Source: Hypoxylon rubiginosum (taxonomy: Eukaryota > Ascomycota > Sordariomycetes > Xylariales > Hypoxylaceae). From it: a DNA stretch of 64,000 bases. Location of the stretch: the NCBI GenBank assembly GCA_902806565.1, contig CADCXA010000032.1, positions 620,001 to 684,000 on the forward strand, read 5' to 3'. Positions within the stretch are counted from its first letter, which is position 1. Each line of letters begins with the position of its first letter. The notes below the pieces were generated by a model, which was given only the letters and a program-made list of their open reading frames with translations, had not been told where the DNA came from and ran no database searches. Made by a program: the position numbers and the translations under genes. Positions 11,436-24,637 of the stretch are shown piece by piece.

Positions 11436-11580
11436 ACTTGGATCGCAAGCCAGATGCGACAGGCCATACGCTCAAATATGAATAGTATTCAAACTATATT
11501 TGAAATTGGTGGAAGAAGGTAGGGATACTCGGAGTATATGGTAGGTACCATATAATATTACCTTGGTTGCGCATGAATGT

Positions 11581-11619
11581 TGAAGATGAAGATGAAGATG
11601 AAAATGAAGATGAAAATGT
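11581..11619. repeat. GAAGAT/GAAAAT hexanucleotide-type run
   Basis: Imperfect tandem GATGAA/GATGAAAAT repeat in the intergenic region about 145 bases upstream of the AT-hook gene start. Simple-sequence tract; no function implied. Confidence 0.7.
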
Positions 11620-14600
11620 TTCTCTCGAGTTGTCTACACTCAAAATTGGTGGTCACTTCCTGCACACTTACTTGACTTGGGCATTGTACCTGCCAGCTGC
11701 TAGCCTGCTAAGGTTCACGCACCCGCAGCGATGTCTTCGAGCAGATACCCCGGGATGCCACACCGGGATGCCCACCTTGGAGTGCTCTTGCTTGCGAAAG
11801 GTAATGAAGTCCACCTGATACTTCCAGGTCTTACTGCCTACACGTACCTAAACCATGTACCTGGAAATACTCTATTTCCTCGTATGCACGTTGGGGACGT
11901 AAACTTAGAAGGAGTTAGGTAAAGTTGTTATCCCGTGTATACCCCGTGTGATAACTTAAGTTGGTTGACATTTCCGGCTCCCGGCCGTGGAAGAGTTGCC
12001 GAGGCTTACTCAGTCCGGTGAACTGACTAAGAGGAGGCTCACATGTTCTGATAATGCAGCATTTGGGTCGTAACAATCAGAAGATCAAGGCTCCCATTTA
12101 AACAAATTGGTGATATTAGATACTGCAATTATAAAGAATCTTGGTTCGCCCCTTTACCTACCTACCCAGTATGTAAGGTAGTAAATATCTTATGTGGTAA
12201 ATGGTGCTCTACCGTGTCATTGTTAAGACGCGTCAGCTCTTTTGCGGAAGTTGGAGATCCAGTACACCGACCCTGACCGACTTACTTCGATATTTTAGGT
12301 AAGGGAGAAAGGTCCACCAAGGTGGAAAAGGCGGGAATGATGACTGTAAAAAGCAGACATATGCATAGGTACTATTTGAAGAAAGAGGGAATTTGTATGC
12401 CCCTGGCGATCTTGCAATTTAATATTCAACAGTGAGGGATAACACAGACCGAGTATTCCATATTAAAAGAAGTAAAAAAGCCACGACCGATTGCCGCCCT
12501 CATCCATCTTGCCCTTATTCGTCTTGAATCCTTACGTACTACGTACCAGATGGAATTGGGCAATGGAAAGCCTGAATAGCCAATGGAAAGCCGACGATAA
12601 CAAAGGGACGACGGCTCCAATGCCAATATTCTGGCGTCGCACCAACCCCGCAATCTACCTGGGTACCTCGAGATGTCCAGATGCTCTGAAAGGTGTAGGG
12701 TTTGGGGTTGTCAGGATCGTCAGGATCGTCGAGGGTCAATTTTCGTAAGCTGAAAGAAGGGTTGCATGGTTGGACAGAACGGGAGCGTGGTGAAGAATCC
12801 ACAATGCTTCCATTCTTCGTAGATTTGTATATTCCCAATGTAACTCAATGACACACCCTTCTAGAAGGTTGCGGGATTCCATTTGTCACACTTTGGGGGT
12901 CATATATACATACGTATAGGTTGGACATGGACTCGAGACAAGACGGACTAGAAATGTTGCCATTATCAGCCCGGAGCATAACATGGGTCATGGCAACGAA
13001 TATCTCACTAGGGGTAGAAAGAAATACAAAACTACCCACCTGGTACCTGAACAGAGACGAGCTCTAGGGGAAAAAGAAGAAAGAAGAAAGAAAAAGTAAA
13101 GAAAAAGAAGAAAAAGGTACGCAGTTAGAAAGTAGGTTAGGGTAACAGTGTTACTCGTCTAACAGGCATAGTAGGTATGTAACACGCGACTAGAGATGCA
13201 GTTGGGGATGGCCTCACTTGACATGTCACTTGACATCTCGTCCGTACCTAATGTATCATTACTATGTAAGTCACCTATCATATGTTTCATCGTCTTCCCG
13301 CATCTTCATCTTCTCCTGTCGCCCAAGCAACCTACCCTCGTGTTATAACGGTTGAAGCCGAGACTGAGACTAAAACAGCCGTGGCTGTGATTAATGACTC
13401 AAGTGCTTTTTTAAGGGTCCGATTCGCGGGTCTTGGCTTTTCAGATTTTATACCCCCCACATCGTTGTGCTTCTCCGTGGCGTAAATATCCACAAAGTCG
13501 AATGGTCTTGGATTGAGGACCTGGCTTGAGCGGTGATTCGGGTTGGATCAAACTAAACGTCGTCGCCATGTGTACCTCCTGTCGAGTCAGGCTGCCTCAT
13601 ACACGACTGAAAATTTTCTGATATGTCCCAGGATAGGGGGTGTTAATATTCAAGACATTGGCTATGGGGGAAAGGTACGAAAATGTATGTAACATAAAGG
13701 GTCAGCCCGCAGAAGGACGGCCCAAGTTGATGATCGAATATGCAGCGAACAATGTTGGGAACCGATTCGAACATGTAGTTGAAATTGTAAAACTTTGAAC
13801 AAATTTTGCTGTGATCGACCTACGAGCCTTCTACTTTCAAGCGGCCGCTTTCAAGGGGGTGCAGGAAGCCTACTGCACATACGGCGTAGTTCGTGGCCTC
13901 CCCGACACCAAGATCGGCGTGGGCCGATGTCATATGTCAGTTATGTATACTCAAGACTTGTCAGGTCATGCAAATGCAAATTCAAAGATGAGAAACGCAT
14001 GTATGTGTGTATGCAGGTTGGACGATAATCATATGCCGCTCGAATACTAGCTCGGCTGGCATCTTTCCCCCGAATACCTACTGGCTTTGCGTGGCTGGAA
14101 GCGGGATTGTTTGAGGCGTTGGATACTAAGGTGAGGTTAGGACGGGATCTTGTTGTTCGAGGTTCCACGACATCGGATCCGATGTTCCAGGCACGCAGCC
14201 AGTCTTGTTGCAAGTAAAACCGGATAATTGCAACGGTTAAGGGGTTGGGGTTGGTGTGAGGTCTAGAAGAATAAAAGAGGGTATTCCTAGATACAGCTGT
14301 CCAATCTGGCAGTCTGGATGAAGATAAAGAAAAGGAATCTAATAACTATGAGCTAAGTAAGTTATTCACTCATCTTGGGATGGCTGCATTGGCTGGACGG
14401 TGAAATCGAAGTTGACCTACACGATAATGATAAGTGGTGAAAGTGGTGGAGTGGCGAGTGGTCGTGTACCTGTACCTGTAGGCTGAAAGTTCCCCACCAG
14501 TATAATACACCAGACTCCAGTACAATACCAACCCACCGCCCGCTAACCAGCCCACCAGCCCACCCGTAACCCCACTAAGGCAAGGGTGATTAAAAGAGCC

Positions 14601-14954
14601 CACTGGGACTGGTAGGGAATAGGTGCAGGTGCAGGTACTTGCAGATTAGGTGGGAAGTTAGTGGGGTCTAGTCCCAAGTCCCAGCGATTCCTAGTAGGAA
14701 CAGTACCCCTGCATCACTACATCAGTATTGGGGCCAGCTAACTGCTGCACTGTCGAGTGCCCAGGTGGTAGGAGTGGTTTCTCGTTTCTCGAGTTGCACG
14801 AGCTACGGCCGACCCCTTATCTCTCACCTAACAGGTAGCTAACCTTAGGTCAGTAAGGTTAGGAGGTAGGAGGTAAGAGATAGGTAACTTGGTAACTAAC
14901 ATGTATTCACTATCATTCTCCGAGCAACGGTAATTCCACATAAAAGCCCGAGGT

Positions 14955-15060
14955 CCCCCCCCGCAGTCGCTTTCTCTCTCCTCTTCCTATAACTTGTCCC
15001 CCCCTTTTTCTCCGGTTCCTCTCATTCAAGGAATTCCCTATCCTCACTCTTCCTCTTGTC
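14955..15060 (+). promoter_or_regulatory. Pyrimidine-rich core promoter/leader of glutamine synthetase
   Basis: Dense CT tracts (CTTTCTCTCTCCTC, CCCCCCCTTTTTCTCC) lie 75-180 bases upstream of the glutamine synthetase ATG. CT boxes just upstream of transcription starts are a known mark of highly expressed fungal housekeeping genes. The start site itself is not visible. Confidence 0.45.
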
Positions 15061-15135
15061 TCTCGACATCACAAGTTGGACATCCAATCCTACGAAACCA
15101 TTCTTAGATCGATCTGATCGCGCAATACCGTAACC

Positions 15136-17093
15136 ATGGTGAGTCCCTGAGTCTTTCCAGTTCCCTGTCCTGCGTCAGAAGCGCCAAAACCCCACCGATC
15201 TGGCCCTCGAACAGCCAATTACCCCTCATTTTACGAGAATATTTGCTAACAGAATCTCCCTCTAGGCCGACAATCACTATGTCTCGTATACTGAGAACGT
15301 AAGCACGCGATCGCATAGACATATGGACAGGACTCATCGCTTCATTGGCATCCAATGCTGTGATTGCCTGCCGCATTGACAATGGCGCTGACTCGTTACT
15401 ATAGCTCATGAAGTACATGAAGCTCGACCAGAAAGGAAACGCCATGGCGGAGTACATCTGGATCGATGCTCACGGACATGTTCGATCCAAGAGCAAGGTA
15501 CGTAATTCTCGAACCCTTCTTATCTCGGTCGAATCCCCTGCATTCCTGTTACATGATTCCTCGTGTCAGCGAACCCTCGTCGCGTCGCAGTCTCGGTTGT
15601 ACGGACACTAGCCCGGACGCCTTCAAAGACCCTGCATTTTCTAGTGACCTCCCACGACAACACGATTCGTGGGTCATTGTCACTTTTGCGCTTTCTAGGC
15701 TTTCATGGCTTTTAGGTCCCTGTCCGGACCGACAGACCTGGACCGACACTGGGCCGGCTCCAACTCGATCAAGAATAGAACCGGCTTGCTCCGACCTCGC
15801 CCACTTGGCGCTTGTTCGCGGCTTTCGAAAACCACCGAGAAAGCTCTCAACCCCACAATACCGACAATGCAGCGCAGAATAGCCCTTTGTTAACCGCGCC
15901 TGTTCTGGACCAGCCTAGTCATGGCGCAGGCCTACATGTGGCTAGCCGGCGTCGCCGTTCGTATTCAGCACCCAGTGGCAACCGGTTTCCTTGAGCGTTT
16001 CTGTCCCGCGTAATCGAAACGCGTTCATCTCTTAGCTTGCTAGGTACGGAACTTTGCGCTAATTGCATTTACATCACAGACCGTCACCGAGATTCCCAAG
16101 GATGGTTTCAAGCCTGAGGATCTTCCCGTCTGGAACTTCGACGGTTCCTCCACCGACCAGGCCCCCGGCGACAACAGCGATACCTATCTCCGACCCGTCG
16201 CCGTCTACCCCGACCCTATGCGAGGCATGCCCAACATCCTAGTTCTTGCCGAGTGCTGGAACGCCGATGGCACCCCCAACAAGTTCAACCACCGCCACGA
16301 GTGCGCCAAGCTGATGGAGGCTCACGCCGACCACAAGCCCTGGTTTGGTCTCGAGCAGGAGTACACTCTATTCGATATGGAGGACAGACCCTACGGATGG
16401 CCTAAGAACGGTTTCCCTGCTCCTCAGGGCCCTTACTACTGTGGTGTCGGTGCTGGCAGGGTTATGTGCCGTGACATCGTTGACGCCCATTATAAGGCAT
16501 GCTTGTACGCCGGCATTAAGATCTCCGGCACCAACGCCGAGGTTATGCCCGCCCAGTGGGAATTCCAGGTCGGCCCCTGCGAGGGAATCGAGATGGGTGA
16601 TCAGCTGTGGATGGCCCGCTTCCTCCTTCACCGCGTCGCCGAGGAATTCGGTGCCAAGATCTCCGTCCAGCCCAAGCCCATCCCTGGCGACTGGAACGGT
16701 GCTGGTCTCCACACCAACTTCTCCACCAAGGAGATGCGTGTTGAAGGTGGCATGAAGGTAAGACTAAATCCGTCTCTCATTGCGTATTTGTTCCGTTTAC
16801 TAACAAGCGAATAGCACATTGAGGCGGCTATCAAGAAGCTTGAAGGCCGACACAAGGAGCACATTGCCGTCTACGGTGAGGGCAACGACCTGCGTCTTAC
16901 CGGTCGACACGAGACCGGTGCCATCGATTCGTTCAGCTACGGCGTCGCGAACCGTGGTGCCTCGATCCGTATTCCCCGTGACTGCGCGGCGAAGGGCTAC
17001 GGTTACTTCGAGGACCGACGACCGGCATCAAATGGCGACCCGTACCAGATTACGGGCATCATGATGGAGACGATTTTCGGCGCAGCAAAATAA
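15136..17093 (+). CDS. glnA: Glutamine synthetase
   Basis: Five exons: 15136-15138 (only the ATG), 15266-15298, 15405-15497, 16080-16757, 16815-17093, giving 361 aa, the normal size for a eukaryotic type II enzyme. It condenses glutamate, ammonia and ATP into glutamine in the cytosol. Visible signatures are [12 protein letters not shown], the EQEYTLF active-site strand, [15 protein letters not shown] (substrate and metal ligands), the ATP-site [15 protein letters not shown] and the late [17 protein letters not shown] segment. The start-codon exon is supported by a perfect GTGAGT donor and in-phase joining to [11 protein letters not shown]. The third intron-separated gap is 582 bases, several times longer than other introns here. 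Regulation by nitrogen status is typical of the family but not demonstrable here. Confidence 0.97.
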
Positions 17094-18746
17094 GCAAGGA
17101 TACCCCAGGGTCGTAATGATTTTGCTTTGAATGGGAGTCATGGTTAAGCATAGATCGGTAGTCCCTAAAGACATGAATTGACACGAATTTGGACGCGAAT
17201 TGACTTGGAACCTTGTTCTCCTATTCACAGCATACGGTCCTTCTTCCCCCCCCTGAATCGGAATATCGAGGGTACTAGTATTAAGGGGGGAGTAGACGAA
17301 GATGTATTCCGCGTTCATGTCGGCGGTGTACATCAGCCCAGTGTGATTTTAGAGCTATAAATCTCTAGCTTAGGAGGATGTAGATAAACCCATGACAGGA
17401 GAGATCAGGTAAATAACCCAGGGGTAACTCATCTAGCTTGATCAGACCTTACACTCAGGATCTCCTAACATCTTTCTCACAACGTGACTTACGCCTAGAG
17501 TTGGGCTGCTTATAAGGGGTTGCATCGATAATCGCTATACTTGATAGCCCGAATCGCAATAGGCCTACTTATGAAATATGTACCTATATATCTGTCCTAG
17601 CTACGTGTAAGGTGTGGCTTAAGACGATTACTTTCTACACCTCGCCGATGTTCATCAGCAATCTCGTGGGGAGTATACTTGAGCCAGCTAAGGTTAGGGT
17701 TGGCTGTCGACGTATTGATATTTGACCAATAGCATTGCATTATTGCGATACCCCATTGCCTAATTCGTACTCCCACTTGCAGCCTGTGCGGCGGGCACCC
17801 GGCGAGGTCACACGGACTATCTACGTTGACGTCGCACGAGATCCGCATTCCTACTAGAATATGCCTGGGTATACTGATAAAGACAGTATAAATTTGAGGT
17901 GTGTTTTAAATTCTAGAGTCTAGCTAGCTCTACGCGGGTAGGTATCTTTGTGTACTTTATCGGCGACTGTATTGGGGCTTGGGATTCATGCCATGGAGTT
18001 ACTTAAAATCGAGATAGTCTATAGCTACGACGAAAGACGTGAACGCACAGTAAGAAACAAATCTAAAAAGATACTCAACTTGTTACGGATCCCAAGGTGC
18101 TTGGTGAATAGGTACCTAATAAATAGAAACCAAGGTTGAAGTTGGAGCTCTCGAGTCCTTTTCTTCTAGACTCTTACGCGATATTCCGTTATCTTATCGG
18201 ATAATTGCATATAGTGCTTATTAGCACGTGATATGGATTACCAAGCTAATAGGGAGGACAGGTGGGTCCAGATTCACGTAATTGAAGCAAGCGTGGCTAA
18301 GCTCGTTAGGGAGTTCGTCTCTTGGCCGCGTTTTCTTCCGACCAAGCCACGAATGCGAATCTACGCTGTACCTAAACATAGACCATTCAGCGACACCATC
18401 CATTCCATGTTCTGCGAGGCTACCCTGTCATCAAGTATCAGCCATTTGATCGTGTCACTTGCAACGACGTAACGAGGGCTTTTTTTTGCCGTCTTACAGA
18501 TGATCCAACTCGACAGTGTCGATTTCGATTGCGATTGCGAGTGTCAGATACGTTCCGCGGCCCCCGAGTTCTAAAACCTGAGCCCTGAGTTCTCAGTCTT
18601 GACTCTCCGAGTTCCGAGCGCCCGTAGAAGCGACCGCCAGACGACCGTCAGACTTCCTACACCTCAACTTCGTTCCTCTCTGTACCTACTCTTCGATATC
18701 CGACGCCACTCAATACCCTTCCTCCGTACCCGAACCTACAAGATAT
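17094..18746. other. Intergenic, no supported gene
   Basis: 1.65 kb between two plus-strand genes. It carries the glutamine synthetase 3' region and the CDC50 promoter. Open frames under 90 codons show no motifs. A TAGGTACCTA-type element lies near 18110-18117. A T-run occurs at 18480-18487. Confidence 0.55.
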
Positions 18747-20153
18747 ATGATGGAAGACATCACGCCCTCCGACAGCATTGACACGGGCAAGGAGAAGAAG
18801 AAGACCAGAAGACCCGCCAACACTGCCTTTCGCCAGCAACGTCTGAAAGCATGGCAGCCCATTCTCACGCCCAAAACCGTCATCCCGCTCTTCTTCGTCA
18901 TAGGCATCATATGTGCACCCATCGGTGGATTGTTGATCTATGCTAGCAGTACAGTACGCCTGCACCTCTCCCTTCATCCCGCTCGACATCTACTGACAGC
19001 TCGTCCTTCCAGGTCAAGGAACTGCGCATCGACTACACCGACTGCTTCCGCAATGCGCCCAATGGCTCCGATGCTCCGATGGACGAGAGCCTCGTCTTCC
19101 CATCCTTTCGGCATAACACCACTATCGATGCTTCTTGGCGACGCGATTCGCCCATTAATTACACGTACGGAAACTTCGAGGTTCAGAATCTAACCAAATG
19201 CACCCTCACGTTTAGGATACCTGAGGTCATGTCTCCTCCAGTTCTCCTGTATTACCGCATCGAGAACTTCTACCAGAACCATCGTCGGTACGTCGCTTCG
19301 TTCTACGACAAACAACTTTTGGGCGACGACGTCAGTGTTTCCGACGTTGACGGGTCTACTTGCGACCCTCTGACCATAAACGAGACGAGCCATCAAGCCT
19401 ACTATCCCTGCGGCCTGATTGCCAACTCCGTATTCAACGACACTTTCCTAAGTCCTACGCTCTTGAACGTTCCGACGTCAGATGACCAAGGAAACGTGAC
19501 GAGCCAGGTGTACGAGATGAAGAACACCTCGATCGCCTGGGAGTCCGACAAGGACTTGTACGGGCCGAGGTCGAGCACCGACTACGACAACATCCTTCCT
19601 CCGCCAAACTGGCAAATCCGATATCCCGACGGCAAGTATTCCGCCGACTACCCCCCGCCGAACTTGAAGGAGGACGAGCACTTTATCGTCTGGATGCGGA
19701 CAGCCGGTCTGCCCACTTTTAGCAAGCTCAATTCGCGAAACGACACGACCGAAATGGCGATAGGCGTCTACTCTCTGGAAATTATTGATAGTATGTTCTT
19801 TCTTTTCCTCCCCTCGCCACTCTGCTCGCCGTTGAGGTATCAAGCAAATTTACTGACATCTCAAATCAGACTTCCGAACAGACCAGTACCAGGGTAAGAA
19901 GAGCATCGTTATTACTACGCTCTCCGTCATGGGCGGCAAGAATAACTTCCTGGGCATCCTGTGGCTCGTCGTTGGCGGCTTCTGTATCGCCCTCGCGCTC
20001 GTCTTCCTGGCTACGAACCTCATCAAACCCCGCAAGCTCGGCGACCACACCTACCTGTCGTGGAACAATGTTCCGTCGTCTACGGCGGCCAAGGGCAAGG
20101 GCAAAGCCTCGGGTCCCGCGGTAGGCCTGGCGACCGGCCGCGATCTGTCGTAG
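18747..20153 (+). CDS. CDC50/LEM3 family flippase regulatory subunit
   Basis: Three exons: 18747-18953, 19013-19790, 19870-20153, giving 422 aa with consistent phases. Two membrane spans flank a large lumenal domain: TM1 around [19 protein letters not shown] and TM2 around [20 protein letters not shown]. The N-terminus has the family motif [19 protein letters not shown]. The ectodomain has paired cysteines and many NxT/S sequons (for example NYTYGNF, NETS, NDTF, NTSIAW). CDC50 proteins form obligate complexes with P4-ATPases that move phosphatidylserine and phosphatidylethanolamine to the cytosolic leaflet of Golgi, endosome and plasma membranes. ATG at 18750 is an equally possible start. Confidence 0.95.
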
Positions 20154-21267
20154 GGGGCCGATCTGCGGTGTCAGTCAGGGCTCAATGGTACCAACACGAT
20201 GGCTACAAGGGGACATATAGGAGGGCAGGAGCAAGGGTTCGATGGTTTGACGGGCGAGTTGTCGGTATTGTCGACGGAGCCGTGTCCACTATCGCCGGAT
20301 CTGTCCGGTAGCGGGGCGCGTCTGCTACCGTCTCCAGATTCTACACAGCTGCGGCGTCAGCGATACCGTAGGTACGAGACGGATGGTGAGCCATCATCGT
20401 CGTCGGCGCAGAGATGAGAGGGGGAAATCTTTGCAACTGGAGCTGTAGTTGCGCAATGAGGAGAAATAAAAACCTATCTCTGGAAAAAGGAGTATGCATG
20501 ACGGGGCATGACAGGACAGGGAAAGGGTTATTTCATTTTCACTCCCCATCTTTACAAATCAGAGGCAGGCTTGTATGAATATTTATTGGTACACCACATG
20601 CTTTTGATGGCCCCCCCTTTTTCTTTCCAGCGAGGGTCAGTAGAACCGTCTGGTGTCCAAAGGAGTTTTGGTTTGGCATTTTTCTTCTCCTTTACTTTGA
20701 AACTCGCGGGTAACCTAGGTAGGTTAGGTAGTCTAGAGAATCCTATTACTCTCATTTTTGGTGATTGATCGCGTCTTTTTTGATGCGGGTAAGGAAAGGA
20801 ATGGTAAAGGGGGCGGAGATGGGATCGGGGGTGGAATAGGGGATGGTGGTGATGCATTCATGAAAGGTCAGATATCTATGGTACCAGTATTTAGAATATT
20901 AGAATGCATACATGGAATTGTTGTAGTTAATTCAACTCATACATGGCACGATTGATCATCGAGATGCTAAACCAAGTAGGCAAGCAATGCACGCCGTACC
21001 TCGTTCTCGTTCAACGCACAAGATGTAAGTACTATTTCTCATTCCAGTTCCCCTACCACCGTATCCCCTTTCCGTTCGGCGTCATGGCCTTTGCTGCTGC
21101 CCCCTTTTTTTGGTTACATGGTAATACACAATCATCTTCGGTCTCCTGTTCATGACCGTCAACAATAGGAGAAGAGCCATTCTTGAAATCTAGTCTAGCC
21201 ATGGCTGACTAGTCCTCGTTCCAAGCGTTTTAACGCGCGCTGGAGTGCTGCGTTGTGAGCCCGGCAT
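20154..21267. other. Convergent intergenic region
   Basis: 1.1 kb between CDC50 and the minus-strand histone chaperone, so both 3' untranslated regions should lie here. A CTAGGTAGGTTAGGTAG element is at 20715-20731. No coding signal. Confidence 0.5.
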
Positions 21268-22908
21268 CTATAACTGGGCAGGCTCCTCAACCTTGGTCTT
21301 CTTCGCGTCGTCTTGCCCCGGCGCGGCGTCTTCAGCCTTGCGTTTCCCGTTCGTCTGCCCGGCTTCTGGCTTCGGTTCCTCCTTGGCCTTCTTACGCACC
21401 AGACCAGACACGTCGTTCGCACCCTTCTTCGCTTCCTCAAGCCTCGCCTGCTTTTCCGTAGCAGACTCGCCCAGCGCCGCACCTAGCACACCGAAGACGG
21501 CGTCGTCGGCTGCGAGCACCGAATTGACGTCCATAGGTGGCTTCTGGAGCTCGACAAGCTTGATACGGAGTTAGTCTTATTTTCATTTCTTTCTCTTCAT
21601 CTTGTTTTTTTTACGATGCGGCGACAAGGAGTGCACGGGAGGAAAAACTCACCCGTTGCTCCATGTCCACGATCAGCTCCTTGACTTCGACGATCTGCTT
21701 CCTAGTCAGGTCGTTGTCCTCGGGTGCGTGTAGCATCGCCAAATCGACCTCCTTGGCATCGAGCTTGAGCTTCGTGCTAACGATAGCCTTCTCCAGCTCG
21801 GCAGCCGCTTCTTTTCTTAACTCTTCGTCGACCGGTTTTGGACCCGCGCCGGCCGCGTCCTCCTCTGCCGTGGTCGTGACAGATGCGAATTCCAGAGCTA
21901 GCGATAGTTTGAAGTGTGCTTCGGCCAGCACTTCAGACTCGGGGGGGTAAAGCTCCTCCTTATATCGTAGAGAGGCGCGGCAGTCGTTGATCGCCACGGG
22001 ATACCTATGCAGCTATTAGCACCCGCAGACATGAAATAGCAATAATTATCACGCGGGATTTACTTTTCGTTTTCCAGGGATATCTCTGCTAGGAGGTCGT
22101 GGGTATCGGCAAGGCGCTCTTTGATGTGCCTGAGAGAAGGACTGTCGCCTTCGGACTTATCCTTACCCTTGCCTTCTGAGGAATCTTGGTCTTCTTGCTC
22201 TAAGCGCTTCTCGAAAAGTACGCGCGCTAGGTCAAGAACCTCGAACGCAACTGCGAGGTCATCCTCCTCCTCTTCTTCATCGCCTTCTCCCTCTTCAGCC
22301 TCGTCTTCTTCATCCGAGTCCTCGAAGTTATCGTCGCCCGTGAAAGAGAAAAGCGGCTTCTTGGTATCGGGGACCTTTTCGCCCTCCTTCAGTTCGATTC
22401 CAGCCGCGTTCCTAGTGACAATGGCTATGCCTTCCTCGGTTACCTTCTCCGCATCCGTCTTCTCTTCCTCCTCCTTGATAACACCGATGGATGACTCGGC
22501 TTGCGGTTTCTTCGCTTTCGACTTCTTATTAGAAGCGCCATTCGACTTCTTGTCGCCGGTAGGTTTTCCGCCTAGGACATCGCTTTTGCTCTGGCCGACC
22601 TTGAAGAGAGCGCGGCCGTAGAGAAATAGTATGTCGGCGTTTTCCGGGGCCATCTCCGTATTGATTTCGGCTTGCATCTCGGTGGCCTGAGAAAATATCT
22701 CGGCAGCTTCCTCATACTTCTTCTGCGCATATAGAGCGGTTGCTTTGGCAGTAAGGTCGGCTAGCGACACGTGTAGGGACTTGGCGCGCTCTTCGGGATC
22801 CATTGGAGGTAGAGATTGAGGAGTTCCGACGGTGGATGCAGCAGCTGAGGCGACTGCGGATCGAATTGAAGGTAAGGTCAAGCTCTCGGTGGGAGTTGGT
22901 TCTGCCAT
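21268..22908 (-). CDS. NASP-family histone chaperone (SHNi-TPR; Hif1/Sim3-like)
   Basis: Three exons: 22908-22064, 22004-21653, 21558-21268, giving 495 aa. The first TPR (AKATALYAQKKYEEAAEIFSQ) is followed by a second repeat split by a long low-complexity insertion. That insertion is Lys-rich, then strongly acidic (runs of Glu/Asp encoded around 22250-22320), the hallmark of the interrupted SHNi-TPR of NASP, Hif1 and Sim3. Two further TPR-like helices (HDLLAEISLENEKYPVAIND and HFKLSLALEF) and a long C-terminal helix follow. A basic bipartite nuclear signal (GKRKAED to DDAKKTKVEE) ends the protein. The family binds H3-H4 or CENP-A and escorts newly made histones to chromatin. Confidence 0.92.
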
Positions 22909-22930
22909 TGCGATGGAAATGTCGTGATGT

Positions 22931-22979
22931 GCGATGTGTGGTGTGTGGTGTGTGGTGTATGGTGTGTGGTGTATGGTGT
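22931..22979. repeat. TGTGTGG/TGTATGG tandem run
   Basis: Imperfect 7-base repeats directly upstream of the histone chaperone ATG (22908, minus strand), so probably in its 5' leader or core promoter. Confidence 0.7.
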
Positions 22980-23402
22980 CGCGGTGGATTTGAGGCGAAC
23001 TTGATAGAATTTGGTGTCGTGTGATACCACCGTAGATTGATACTCAATACAAATGGATATGTTAATGAGGTCTAAATACAATTGCGACCTATGAAAGTCG
23101 AAATTGGATGTTGGCGACGACGGCTGTCAATGGTGTGAGAAGGTGAAGTTTAAGGTGTGATGAGATTTCGGCAGGTGACGCGATTAACGCATGCAGACCA
23201 GCCCATGGGGTACTTGATGCGGCGTGAACCGCGTCAAACTGCTGTGGGCCTTGTAGCCTGTAGTTTGTAGGGCCTGTAGGAAGCTTAGGCCACTAGACAT
23301 CACCTGGGCTTGTCTCTTAGTCTGCCAGCTGCCAGTTCGCGGAGATGGCACGTGATACGTGATACGTTGATACGTGGGGAAAGAAAGTATGATTAGTTAC
23401 GC

Positions 23403-23434
23403 TCATCTTATCGTGATCCGATAAGATAAGATGA
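23403..23434. promoter_or_regulatory. Hairpin carrying clustered GATA sites
   Basis: TCATCTTATC at 23403-23412 is the exact inverse complement of GATAAGATGA at 23425-23434, with 12 bases between. The element carries three GATAA cores (two strands), with another CGATAAGG at 23444-23451. GATA factors (AreA/NIT2, NsdD, siderophore regulators) bind HGATAR sites, so this is a candidate regulatory site about 500 bases upstream of the histone chaperone. Binding is inferred only. Confidence 0.4.
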
Positions 23435-24637
23435 TAGTTCCCTCGATAAGGAGAGATGCGAAAGTTTCATTCATCTCGTATTCTGGATGAGCGACTTCGT
23501 CCGAAAAGAGAGCTAGCTAAGTTCGTAATCTCCTATTCTTTAGCGTTTTTGAATAGGCTACTGCGTACACATATGTAGCATGTAAGTCTTTTGCTCAGCC
23601 TCGGTGAGACAATTCCGTGTCATATCCCCACGAATCAGGGTATACCTGGACATGGACATGGATATGGTCAGAAATCTGACATACATCTACATACACTACT
23701 AAAGGGGAAGTGAACATGAATACAGACTCCTTCATGTCTCTCGCTTGCTTTGCGACATTCGCAAAAAAAAAGGTTGAATAGTTGGTCAACAAGGTCATGA
23801 CCGTGACTTTTCTACGGTGTTTAAACGTTAAATAAGGCTGAACCCAATTCTGCATGAACGTACCTGGGTACCTGGGTAGTTATCTTGGCAATAATGACGT
23901 TCCCGCTATCCCCTATCCCGGCCATTCGGGGTCGCCCGATCCCTGGGATGCCTGGGATGCCTGGCAGCCTGGGAGCTGAAAAAAAGTTTAGAATGGTTCG
24001 TTCGTTTGCCGCTTGCCAATGGTCATTTATCGATCGGATGAAATCTAATAGGAACGTACTAGCAAGCGAACCTGTGCAACTCGGATAGATGTGATTATAA
24101 TATATCTCGTACACACGTATACGGTCTTTGCATACATGTACCTAAATGCAAATGCAAGCACCCAAGATTCTAGATAGGTACCTACCAAGATAAGACTAGG
24201 TGTCTAATATGGATGTGTCTAATACCTATGTATGTAGCGAATACAGGTTGCACGGCATTAGTGTCCAACAGCTACCCGTCCAGCCCGTCCCGGCATTTCA
24301 GCCTATCCTATTTAATCTTTCCAGTACATCCCTAGGTACCTGGTATGTGAATAGAACAATTGGAGGGAAAATGTGCCAGCATTTCTCATCTACCATAACA
24401 GTTTCAATCATAGCAGTTTCATGAGATATACATAGATGCGTTGCAGCTTACCGATGCACCCCTCCCCCTTGTCATCTTCGAGATTATACGAGATAATACT
24501 GTAGATCAGTTAACCGAAACCGACTGAGGAGTATCTTTTCCCAGCCGCAAAGTTCTCCACTGCCAGCGTGCTGAACCGGGAGACCCGGTCTTTGCAGTCT
24601 TGCAGCGCTTTTCAACCATGTACTGTACAGGGTCCCA

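Larger units (their letters stand above)
11436..15135. other. 3.7-kb intergenic stretch upstream of glutamine synthetase
   Basis: No convincing gene. It contains a GAAGAT/GAAAAT run (11581-11619), an AG-rich tract (about 13074-13120), several TACCTA/TAGGTA elements (for example 12156-12166 and about 14830-14880) and many stop codons in all frames. The last 200 bases are the glutamine synthetase promoter and leader. Short open frames (for example 13282-13485) have no recognisable features. Confidence 0.55.

Noticed and set aside
15466..15882. 138-codon open frame inside the glutamine synthetase region
   Set aside because: It overlaps exon 3 and then runs through the 582-base intron in a different frame; codon content shows no motif, and splicing explains the region.
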